A stretch of DNA of 64,000 bases from Psococerastis gibbosa (taxonomy: Eukaryota > Arthropoda > Insecta > Psocodea > Psocidae), in NCBI GenBank assembly GCA_963971405.1, contig OZ020490.1, forward strand, positions 4,497,897-4,561,896, given 5' to 3'. Below, in pieces: positions 23,801-35,800 of the stretch. The stretch's first letter is position 1; each line of letters opens with the position of its first letter. Below the pieces are notes generated by a model, which saw only the letters and a program-made list of their open reading frames with translations, ran no database searches and was not told the DNA's origin. Position numbers and translations under genes: made by a program.

Positions 23801-26800
23801 ACTGATGGTTTTTTGTCCCCTTTAGGCCTATCTTTTACTTTCTTATCTTTCAAGTGGCCACCAGAAACAAAGATAGATGAAATACTTTTCTTTTGCGTTT
23901 CGTTTGTTTGATCAACCATTATTTCTTCATTATCCAGGGAACTTAATGAAGCCGCTGATGGTTTTTCATCTTCTTTGGTCCCTTCTTTCGCTTTCTTCCC
24001 TTTTAAGTCACGACCAGAGCCAAATATGGATAAAAGACTTTTCTTAGAAGTTTCGTTCGTCGCATTAACCCTAATTTCTTCATCGTCCAGGGAACTTAAT
24101 GAAGCAACTGATGGTTTTTTGTCCCCTTTGGTGCCTTCTTTTGTTTTTTTCCCTTTCAAGTCAGAACCAGAACCAAAGATAGATAAAATACTTCTCTTAG
24201 GCGTTTCGTTCGCCTCATTAACCGTTATGACCCCATCGTCCAAGGAACTTAATGAAGGCACTGATGGTCTTTTATTATTTTTCGGCCCTTGTTTCACCTT
24301 TTTCCCCCCTAAGTCACGACCAGATCCAAATATTGATAAAATACTGGTCTTAGGCTTGCCTTCTGGGTTTTCCGGGGCAGTTTCAGTTTCCAAATCTTCA
24401 CTTTTTCTGTATGTTCCTTTGACCCCAAACAAAACCTTTAAAGGCTTTTTACGTCCCTCTCTATCGTTACGAGCCTCTTTCTTGACCTTTTCATCATCAG
24501 AATCTTCATCAGAAGTATCTTCTTGGAAACTCCTCTCCTGCCTTAGCCTCCTTTTGGGAAAAATTTCTTTTTTATCGCTCTCGTCACTACTGCTTCCAAT
24601 ATTGGATTTAGATACCACATAAGTCTGTGCTGACTTCTTTTTAGGCTTCACTACTGATTTTCCAACCTTCTTCTTTTTCTTCTTTTCTTTGTTCAGGGAA
24701 TCTTCACTATTCGACCTAAATATCTCGCCAACAATATCTCTCATTTTATCATGCTCACTATCAGCTGATTGACTATTAACGTTATCATGGTGCAATTCTG
24801 CTGCAGATAAGACTAGCACCGGCTCATCTTTTGATTTAAATCCTAGAATTTCTTTCACAATGTCACCAATAGATTTGGACTTTTCGGGAATATCTTCTTG
24901 TAAAATTTTCTCAGAGCCGCTTTGCTCTGCTACATTAGCCTCTTCACAACTATTAGTTTCGACCTTTTCCGCCACCAAATCATTTACCTCCGTGTCTACA
25001 ACATCAGGAACTTTCCTGTAGTAATCACCATCTTCACCTTTGTTCCCTTTTGGAGACTTGCTCTTCACTGGTGTAAATACTGATAGAAAAGACGCCAAGT
25101 ATGGTCTTTCTATTATTTCTTCTTCTTCATCATCATTTTCTTCTTTCCTATTTCGAATATTGATATTATCTACAACTATGACGGGTTCACCACTATCTAA
25201 TCGAACAGCTTCAATACCTTTGTTTTCATTATTTTCTGTCTTGTCGGTTTCAAAGAGCTTTGAATTCTTTTTATTTTTTCCCTTTGGCTTCCATAATGAT
25301 GGAAACGAAAACCTTCTCTTCATTTTTTTAGCTTGCCTCACCTCTGCGATATCACCCTCGCCATCGCTCTTGGGAAATTGTTCTCCTTTCAACGACTGAT
25401 CGTCACTCGATGACGACGACATACTTTTAGAACGTTTCTTACTTTTTCCTGGAAGTTCTTCACTCCTGTCTTCAATGACGAATGTCATAGGACTAAGTTC
25501 TGCATCAACATAAATGGTTTTCTTTGGTCCCTTTGCAAGCTCACTATCGCTTAAGCCTACGCCTGTTTCATCCTCAGCGTTAACAGACATCTTCTTATCC
25601 TTAAGCTGGTCAGAACTTTTAGACTTTAACAGAGGAAAAATGAAGCCAGACTTCTTTTCATCGGTTACTTTCTCACCTTTTGTCGTCCCTTTCTTAATTT
25701 TACCAGCATTTTCAACTTCATTGTCATGTTTTGGGCTCATTGAAAGAACATCGTCACCAACTGTAAAACTGTCTTTGACTCGTTTGTTTGCATTCGGCTC
25801 CGATAATGATCTTTCAAGAGTAACCCTTTTTCTCTCTCGCTTACTTCCAAACAAGTTCCCCAATAATGTCTTACGAGGCTTTCTATCTGCTCTATCGTTT
25901 TTATTGACTTTGGGCTTATCATTCTTTGCATTTGTTTCAGAGTCTGAACTTTCAGAGTCAGCATCCGAACCATCCTTATTTTTAGCAAATTCAACATCCA
26001 ACTTCGAAACCCTCTTCGTCTTCCTACCAGATGCAAACATACTACCAAACAAACTTCTCTTTTTCCCCGCTGACCCCTCTGACCAGCCACGCTTGAAGTT
26101 ACCTTTTGCCTCTCTACTATCACTAACTGCATCACTAATATTAATATCACTCAGCCCCTGATTTGACAGTATTGTTTCAACCTTTTTTACTTCTTGAGGA
26201 GACGACAAAGGAACAGTCACCAAAGATTTTTTCAATTCCATAGGTGACGGAACCGGAGGAGGTGGCCCCAAGTCACTTGGTATCCACGGCAAATCCCGAA
26301 CGTCTTTAATTTCTTTTACAGGCGAGGGCATAACTAAATCCCCAGCTTCTCTATGTTCTTTCAACCAATCCGAAACCTTGACATCTTTGGAAACCTTTGG
26401 TATCCCAGCCAACGATAACTCATTAGAAGTTGCAGTCGTTTTACCAGCATCTACAGTGTCTTCCTCGGAATCTTTAACAGTAGCAGCCACTGTATCTAAA
26501 GTACAATCTACCGACGACTCAATAAGTGACTCGTAATTTGTCGTCCCACTGGAGCGTATAAAGCTTTTAAACGAATCGCTGTCCAATGTGGACACTTTAG
26601 GAGGAGGTGGTGGGGGAGCTAGAGGAGCCTTTCTCAGTATTCCTTTTGGAACATCCGACACATCTTGCTTCTTTCTCTCCTCAGCTTCTTCCAACGTCAC
26701 ATACTCTTTTCTCCCATCTGCATTAACTATCTGAACATAATCAACAGATGTTGAAGCTTGAATTGGCCTAGTGGTGGTTTCTTTCGAAGGCCCAGCAAAT

Positions 26801-29800
26801 GCAGCAACGGTCCGTTTGGCCTGTAATTGCGCTGCTTCTTCTTGCGAGACATATTTCTTCTTTCCGTCCTCATCTAAGACCAGCTTATAGTCAACATATG
26901 TCAAAGATTTTGGTGCTTTCGCGTCATTTTTCTTCTTGCGAGTTCTGTGTTATTGATGGTTAGTCATGCGAAAAAAATGAAAATGATATGTTAAACAATA
27001 AAATTAATATAAAAGGAAAACTATGGTTTATTTCATTGCCTAATCTATAAATGAAAACGTTACTTACGATTCTGTTGTTTGATGAGGGGCTGCACCACCT
27101 ATAACGAAATAAAAACATAAAGTAAGACGAATTCATAATTGTCATTCATAAGTCTAGGGTTGCCAGGTGTCTGGTTGTTCACCGGACAGTCCGGTTTTTC
27201 GTACCTCTGTCCGGTGAAAAAATAAATGTTTGACCGGACAATGCTTTGTCCGGTTTTTTCGCTCGAGTGTGCCAAAAAATTTTTTCTTAATATTTAAAAT
27301 AAATTTAATAATTACATTTACAGAAATTAAATATGTCTACTTCCTCATCGAAAATAGGCCTTTTCCGGCCGCGCTTTTGGGGGTGTTAATATCAATTTGA
27401 ACTTCAAGCTACTTTAGTTCATTTCCACTTTTCTTACTCTTTCCATACATATATTTAGTTTTACTCGTTCAGGGTCAGGTGAGTGTATAAGCAATCCGTG
27501 TTTCGGCGGAAAACAGGTTCAAAGGGTACTTTTCAATTTATATGCATAGAGTAAAAATATTCCACAGCCTGCAATTTTCAACCGAAATGAATTTTTAATG
27601 TCTTAGTAGCTAAGCATTCAATAATAAGGTATAATAAATAAATAAAATAAAAAATATATAATAAATAATAAAATAGGCTAATAAAAAATAATAAATAAAT
27701 AAAATAAAAAATAAAAATAATAAATAAGGTTTCAAACGAGTATAAATACATAGTTTCAAATTTACCCCTTCACCCCTTAAACACGAGTGGAACACAAAAT
27801 TAGTAAACTGAGACGCATTTCCAGCAATCCCATTTGAATTGCATGGGCGGGTTTGAACCAATTTTTTGGGCAGATGTGGAAGGCCTATCTTAATTCAAAT
27901 TATACCCACGTCTTCGTCAAATGAACCACCACCCCATTCAAAAACCTATCGTAAGCGGGCAAAATTTATAAAAGCTGGACCCCACCAAAAAAAAAAAATT
28001 CTGGCTACGCCACTGCTTTGGGGGTGTGAAACGTCAGGGGGTGCGCACGATTTTCAACAAAAATCGGTCTCTTTCGGACGCGCTATTATCTATTCAAAAA
28101 ATTCAAACTACTTAAGAGCTTTTCCACATTTATTTCTCTTTCCAGCCATATATTATTTGTGTAGCCTAAGATTTAGTAATTTAGGCGTTGTCACGTTAAA
28201 CTACCCACTTACAGACAACCAATTTTTATTTAATTTAAAAAATGAGCTCTGCGACAGAAATTAATTAAAAAAAAAAAACACATGTGTCAAGAGGTGGACT
28301 ACAACAGACGCTCAAGTGAATAGCAAAAGGCAAAGAAACATAGGAGGTAAGTTAGGTTAGGTTTTTCTATTTCTATGTTTGGCGGAGGTATCCTCACGCT
28401 GGGCTATTTCCCTTTACTAACAACACAGTGAATGCCCCTATTAAATTATTAGACATTAGATTTTAAATTATAGGCCTGTCTCTAAGTTATTCTTGATTTT
28501 TTTTATGACGACGTCGAAAACCTACTTGGTAAAATGACTAATTTAAGTATTGTATAGTAATTACCCCTACTATAAAACATACACCAACCTATTTTGGGGT
28601 GATCTAGGGGTGACCAAGGTCAACGGTATGCTTCCTCTTAAAAATCATAACCCCAAAGAAGCTCCCATAGGAGCAGAGGCCTTCTTAATTACCCATTAAT
28701 TAACACTGTCATTAGATACAATAAATCAAGTGCTTTACCCATTAATTATCACTGTCATTAGATACAATAAATCAAGTGCTTTACCCATTAATTATCACTG
28801 TCATTAGATACAATAAATCAAGTGCTTTACCCATTAATTATCACTGTCATTAGATACAATAAATCAAGTGCTTTACCCATTAATTATCACTGTCATTAGA
28901 TACAATAAATCAAGTGCTAACGTACACACTGGCTAACTCAAGACTTGCTTAAGAGTGGCATACTGTACGTGATATCAATGATAGGTCTGTTACATTGTGT
29001 ATTAATGGTTAAAAAAAACGTCTGTTTTGTCCATTGTGGCATACCGGTCTATATAGACTGATATTAGGTCAATGTGCCAGTTCGCCAAATTTACTATTCA
29101 ATCAATCAATCAATATATTCAAAATTAAGAATACAATACAAAATATACATATTAGAAAATGAACCCTATAGGCCATGTGGCCCGTGATGGGTTCTGTCTT
29201 AGTTGCTAGGTTAGTATTATAAGATGTTAATATTAATTATAGAATAATAATTAAATAATAAAACTAGGTATGCGGTACATTATACATTATTTGGCAAATT
29301 GGCATTCTCTTCGTTAAGCTATTCTCCCGGATATATTATGTTTATAAACTGTGGATTACTATGCAGAAATTGCTTAATTGTTTTACGGCACTTCTTATCT
29401 GGCATTAATGTTTTAAGATCAGTTGGTAGTGCGTTAAAAGCTAAAATTAAGTCAAGACATGTAAAGTAGTGGTACAGACTCCGACTTTCACCCGAAAGGT
29501 TGTTGGTTCGAGTCCCACACTTGCTGCATTTTCCGGCCATGCTTCGGAGGGCATTGTAAAGCAGGCGGTCCTGGGTCTTCCTAGTTGAGTGTAAGATAGG
29601 GCTTTGTAGCCCGCTCCGCTAGGTTGTCTTAGTAATAGAACAAAAAGTCATTGGAACTGGGGGTGCTACCTTAATTCCTAACAATAAACCTGGTAAAGAA
29701 TTCAGAATTCAGTTATACAGTAAGACGGCATCCCCAATCTAATGAATCCATAGCGGTCGGTCAGTATTCCTCGCGAAAACACTTCTAAGCGTGGTGTGGG

Positions 29801-32800
29801 GCCTAAAAACATACAGTACGATAGTTGGTGACGTACCTTTTTTGCTAAAATTAAATACCATTTTGGCATGCTACATAGTGCACTGGACAGGTGTGTAACA
29901 CTGCCATCTTATCTGGTAGAGTGTGCTATCTTTCACTTTATCTCTAATCAAAATGTCAACATCCCATATACCTACTCGTAGGATCCATCAAAATTAAAGC
30001 AATGGAAAATTGGTCCGTATGGTAGTCGGTAGGAACTGTCGTTTGTTGTTTTTAACGCCTGCTTTCAGCATTTCTGCTTTAAGCAACCCTGTCAGCCTTC
30101 CGGGGGGAGTGAGTCTGTTTGTTAACTTGAGGCACTCTAAGGGCAGACTCTTTCACCTCGGGGAGAAGGGGAGTTGACTGACAGAGTGGACCTCCTACCT
30201 GAATATAGTGGATTCCGAACCACTTGGGGAATATAGTAAAGTCACGCGATTAATTCGGAGGTGACCAGGACTCGACAAGCACGTAGACTGACTGGTATAG
30301 TCTGAGCGCGTTATTATGTCCCACCATGTTCCCCTGCCAACGCTGTGCACACTACCAAGTTTGCCGCAGTTTGAAACATGCTCTGCTCTCATGGATTCAA
30401 TATGGTAAGGCCGTTGCCAGGAACTGCCAGGTGTGGTTGAAACGTATTTTTTAATGACTAGGTAGGTACTATTAAGATCACTTATATATTGGTAAAAGCT
30501 AATAACAATGGTGTAATATTCTTTAACAAAGGACTTAGATTAATCGTTAATACTACTTAATTAATAGATGACTGCCTCTATAATGACTATTAACACAACA
30601 GGCAATGTAAGTCCAACTAACCCTTTGTTAAGAAACCATCATCGCTTGATTACATGTCTGTAAGGAATACTGCGCCGTCTAATATTGTTGGTTCGAGTCC
30701 CACACATGCTACGTTTTCTGTCCATGCTTCGGAGGGCATGTAAAGCCGGCGGTCCCGGGCCTTACTAGTTGAGTGTAAGAGAGGGCTTTATAGCCCTAAC
30801 TCCGCTAAGTTGGCTTAGTAATAGAACAAAGTCATTATTTAAGAACGAGAAATATCGCCTTCCGCATGTTATAATCCAAGCGAAGCCAGAAGGACTGTGG
30901 ACTCCGGCAGAAGAACACCCTGGTAGAAGAACCTGTGACAGTAGGGTTGCCAGATTTACAAAAGATAAAAACCGGACATGGAGTCAATGGGACATTCTAT
31001 CTAGTGTACATTTTTCTAAAAAAGGCCTTTTATTTAGTCTTAAATTTAGTGAATTTTGATTTCTATTATAGTAGCTAGCAAGTTAGCCGTAGCCTACCGT
31101 AACTTAAATAAAATTGTAAAATGACAGTAGATATTTTTAATTTCTGTAACTGTAATTTTTGACATTATTTCCAGAAAAAAATTTTTTGCACACTATAAAG
31201 AAAAACCGGACAAAGCATTGTCCCGTCAAACATTTTTGTTTCACCGGACAGAGGTACGAAAAACCGGACACATGGCAACCCTACGTGACAGTGGTTTGCC
31301 AAGAGTACGACTTGCAGCAATAGTCTCCAAGGACCAAACAGCCATCACGATCACCAATCTTCAATAGAAGAGGCATATAATGAAGAATGCTAAATGTATC
31401 CACTGGATTTAGAATGAAAAATAAAATACTCCAAACATTCAAACATGTTTATTTGTATTCCCACGCATGCAGTGTCACATTCGGCATTTAAATGTTTGCA
31501 TCATAAGTTAAAGGCAAAAACTTGCTTGCATAAATACATATTGAAACTAGGAGGAAAAGGAAGGCTACTTCTAGCTGTCCAATACAATACATTATATTGA
31601 TAAAGCCTATAAAGGCTAAAATCATATACCGCAAGGCTTCAGTCAGCCCGTGTGCGGTTTCGCTTTTGGATATACAGTACAGTTCAATCGCAATACAATA
31701 CAGTAGTTAAATAATTAATTTTTTGTTAGTAGTTCGTTTACTTTTAATATTTTACTGTTCAACTTCAAATTTTTTTAAAGACGAGCTCGAGTAACACTGC
31801 TCGCTGAATGCAAAACGCGTGGAAAACACATTTTACCCTCAGTGCCCGCAGCCTTGCTGCTCGGGAAACTGGCCGCAGTTACAAGCCACCTTTGGATCAC
31901 ACCAAAATCATTTGGTTTATAATATTTATTTAATGCGATAAGTAAGTTATTAAGGTTTGGCCTATGCAAGTAGTATAATAGTATAATGTAAGTTATTGAG
32001 GCTTGGTCTAATCACATTAATGTAATATTAATGTAATATTTATTATTAATGTAATATTATTGTGATAGTCATTTTTTTTGTACTTCAATTTTTGACGATG
32101 TGAATCCAGCTATGTCCTGGCACTTAAACTGATTATACTGATCATAGTAGAGGACTATACACAGCATATGAGGACATGCAGACGGCTTTAACTAGAAAGG
32201 TTGTGCGCTCGAGAGATGGAATTCCTTAATTGAAAAAGTGGATTAAACATAAACTGTTCGTTAAATAAAAAAATATAAATAAACATATTTTTGTATGATC
32301 CAGGGGTGGCCAATATATTAGTCAGCTTTCTCATCAGTTAAAGCAAATTACAGAGCCATCAATATTGCTTTAAATTTTTTGGGTAGCCTCCAGAATTTCT
32401 CCTAGCCCCAACACCAAACTATAACTATGTACAATGGTCCAACTATAAATATTTACATGTCTTAAATGTAATCTTATGGAAATATTAATTATAATATTCA
32501 ATCCGTTCACATGTTTTTTTTTTTAACATCTGTTTATCTAGTTCACAAACTATTTCACAGATACACAAAGCATGGGACCTTAATGTTCCTTAGCTTAAAA
32601 GAGGTACATTTTTACATGACATTCTATATTTGTTTAAAAATAAGGAGAGTGGCGCCAAAAAATTAAGTTAACTGATTATTACCAGTGGCACCAGTTGGGC
32701 TTGTGGTAGGAGGGGGGGGGGGGGGGCTGCGTATTTTGGAAAATATGTACTAGACTAATGCTTTTATACTTTTTATCAATATTATTAATTATCTTTGCAA

Positions 32801-35800
32801 CAGTTTGCCCAGTTGCCCCCTACTTGCTCCCCCCATGAAAATCTGAAAACTTGTAAATTTCGGGCGCTAATATTTGACTAGGCTACTTTAAATGCTCTGT
32901 ATTTTTTCTTTGCAACAATACTATAGTTGGCTCACTCGCCATAATCTACCAGATACAAAGTAGCCTACTGTTATGAAAAACAAGCATTGATTGCCCCTGC
33001 CGACTGGCTTCATAGAGTTCCGGAAATAACTCTTTTTCTTTATCGACCTTATCAGTACCCCCTTGTTCAGGGTTTCAAAGGACTCTCAATTCATACATAA
33101 CACAATCTCCGTCATTCGCACGATTTTTGTTTGGACTTGGACTCAGCCATGGAACTTACATAGCGCCAAACACCTTCGTGTTTGAACTTGCTATGATATG
33201 AATGAGGGGACCTCCTGATTACGGAGGATTCCGAGCCACTTGACTTCAGCCTCTTAAATTAATAATTATTTCTAATTAGACAGAGGTGAGTAGGTGGCGC
33301 AACGGGACCTGCAACTTCCTTTACAGAAGTCCAGATCGTTATCCACTACACTGCGGGTTTCACCAGCAGCTCAATAACCGCCCCACACAATTACCAAATC
33401 CCATCAGACCAGCAAGTCAGGTTGAACATGGTAATAAAAATGGCTATATTTTGCAACCTATGAAGCCAGTCTCTCTTCTAAAACACCATAGTTATTCCCA
33501 GTTAAAAACCAATTTAAATGCACATGGTTTTCACAAATACTAGGTTAACGGAATTACACTTAACAACTAAAATCAAAGAAGTTACACATAATTAATCATG
33601 TCATAAGAGGTACAAAAACAAAATATCATCATGTCTTGTTAATGAGGAACATTTTAAAGAAAAACGAAAGGCAGTGCTTCGAGAATCTTAAATTTTTACA
33701 AGACAAAAATATTGGTCATGCAGTCTAAAACGTGAACTGCAGTTCATGAATAAAAGTTAATATACTGTATAATGAAATGGCAATAATCGCACGTGGGAAA
33801 TAAGTCTCTGAGTAAATTACTTCCTTGAAGTGGTCAAGGCGCACTTATAACATCCCAGGATAAGAGAGAAGAACTTACGGATCAAGAATGAAGTATAAGC
33901 GAGTTCCGGGTTGGGGAACCATTGGGGGAGAAGATAGGGAAGAAGACTGCAATGGTTCGGTCACAATAGGAGAATTAGTAACAGTCGGTGCTCGAAGGGG
34001 AGATGAATCGGTGCATAAAAGAGAGGAAGAACATGGAAAGGGTTCAGAAACCAGACATGTCAAGGAGGTAAGGAATGGAACAGAAGGAAGTGCTTTGTGG
34101 TTAGAAACGGAGGGACAGCAAGGGGAGGAGGCTCATAAAGCGTCTCTAGGTGACTGGAGTCTATTTCAGAAGACGATAGCGTTGGTGATGAATATGGGTA
34201 ATCCGTTAATGCCGTTAAAAGAAGTTCTAGACGTTTTATTAAGTAGGCCTACACCAATTCCGAAAGGAAGCTCTTGAGAAGACGTCATACTAAAATACCT
34301 ACAAGTTACCTCGTAAAAAGAGGCGCCAATCCTGTTAAAACACCGTTATGTAAAGATGCCGCCTCTTCTTAAAAGTTAACAAATCGCACTGTTACAATAA
34401 CTATCTGTAACATAATTACAAAAAAACATGCTGAAGAGTACAATACAAATTTTTAACGTAATTAATTAATTCGATATTAATTTGACCCGTTGAGAGAAAA
34501 TTACAGTCGAAACTAGGCATCTAAGATGCACAACCTTACTGGCGACAGAATTTTCAGGCTGCTATGTTGGTCAATTGTAAGGCTAATGGCGTTGGATGAA
34601 GAAGAAGAATTGTAAAGCTAGGCTCCGAAGGCGAGTGGCTCGCCGAGTCTCGTCCGAAGAGCGACAAATCTCGCTCGCGGCGTTGAAACACAAAAGTTTG
34701 TGGTGCGGCGAGCAGCCTCGTGCAGGCTTGTGAGGGCGCGCATAGGCTCGTTCGTTCCCTCAATTTCTCGGTCAGATCAAAGGCCTGTGCGGGTCACGAG
34801 CCACAGATCAATAGTATACCAACGGTTTGTATGAGATACACGAACAATTCGTGAACACGTTCGCGGTTTGTCAAGCCAAGGCGAGCCTGTACAGACCACC
34901 AGTGGCGCGAAGTTCGGTACGAGACTCGGCGAGCGACATGCCATGGGAACAAGGCTTAAGAAGTTAGAAAACAAGCGGCCATGTTTTTTTTAAACAATTT
35001 TTGAAAATGAACTTACATATTTGTAGAGGTACCATAATTGCAGCATACAATAGTAGGCTACTCATGAACATATTCTCGGTTTATTTTAATACTAAAAGCA
35101 GTCGAATTTATGAACTAATTTACAGGAAATCGTTGATGAGCTCGAAGTTAGTATGCCGTACCCAATTTTAAATTTAAACTAATTCCACAGAAGCAGCCTG
35201 AAAAATTCGCCCCCACAATCAGATCCATATGAGACACTATATTACGCAATATCCACAAAGAACACTAAAAACCGGGAAATACCACAAGTTAAATCAAGTA
35301 AAATCTTTGAATAGCCCAACTGTCATGGCGTCGCTACATTAAAACATGCCATCTACATTATCTCTTTCTTTAAATATCTTCTCTTCTATCTAATGTCAAC
35401 GAACACAGCTTGAAGCTTGTACCAGTACGGTGCTTGCATAAGGCAACTCTCCAACGCATTCATACGAAAAAATGAAAAAATATGGGGTGAGGCGTGAGCT
35501 ATTTTAATAATATTAGGTTGAATTATATATATATTATAATATATATCTACATATATATCACGATAATATTAGGTTGAATTTCTGGAGTTTTGGGGCACAA
35601 TTTTAGCACAGACGTTTCTAGACTACTGGGCAACATCGGCAAGCCGGTTATTATTAACTTAATTCGGGGGTTAAAAATGTAAACAAACTATTTTTAATAG
35701 CACTTTCCATTGGAAAATGTCAATTTTAATTCCAGGTTAAGTTACTACTAAACGGCATAGTAGGCCCCCAGGTGTTAGAAGCTTGAATGGTTTGCAGAAT

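Noticed and set aside
22856-26161. Long plus-strand frames opposite the giant exon (for example 23975-24622 and 25514-26161)
   Set aside because: They mirror the repeats of the minus-strand exon and translate to Phe/Leu/Ser-rich nonsense; the minus frame is longer, phase-consistent and splice-bounded.
28687-28918. CRISPR-like array
   Set aside because: Units are contiguous without unique spacers, and the genome is eukaryotic.
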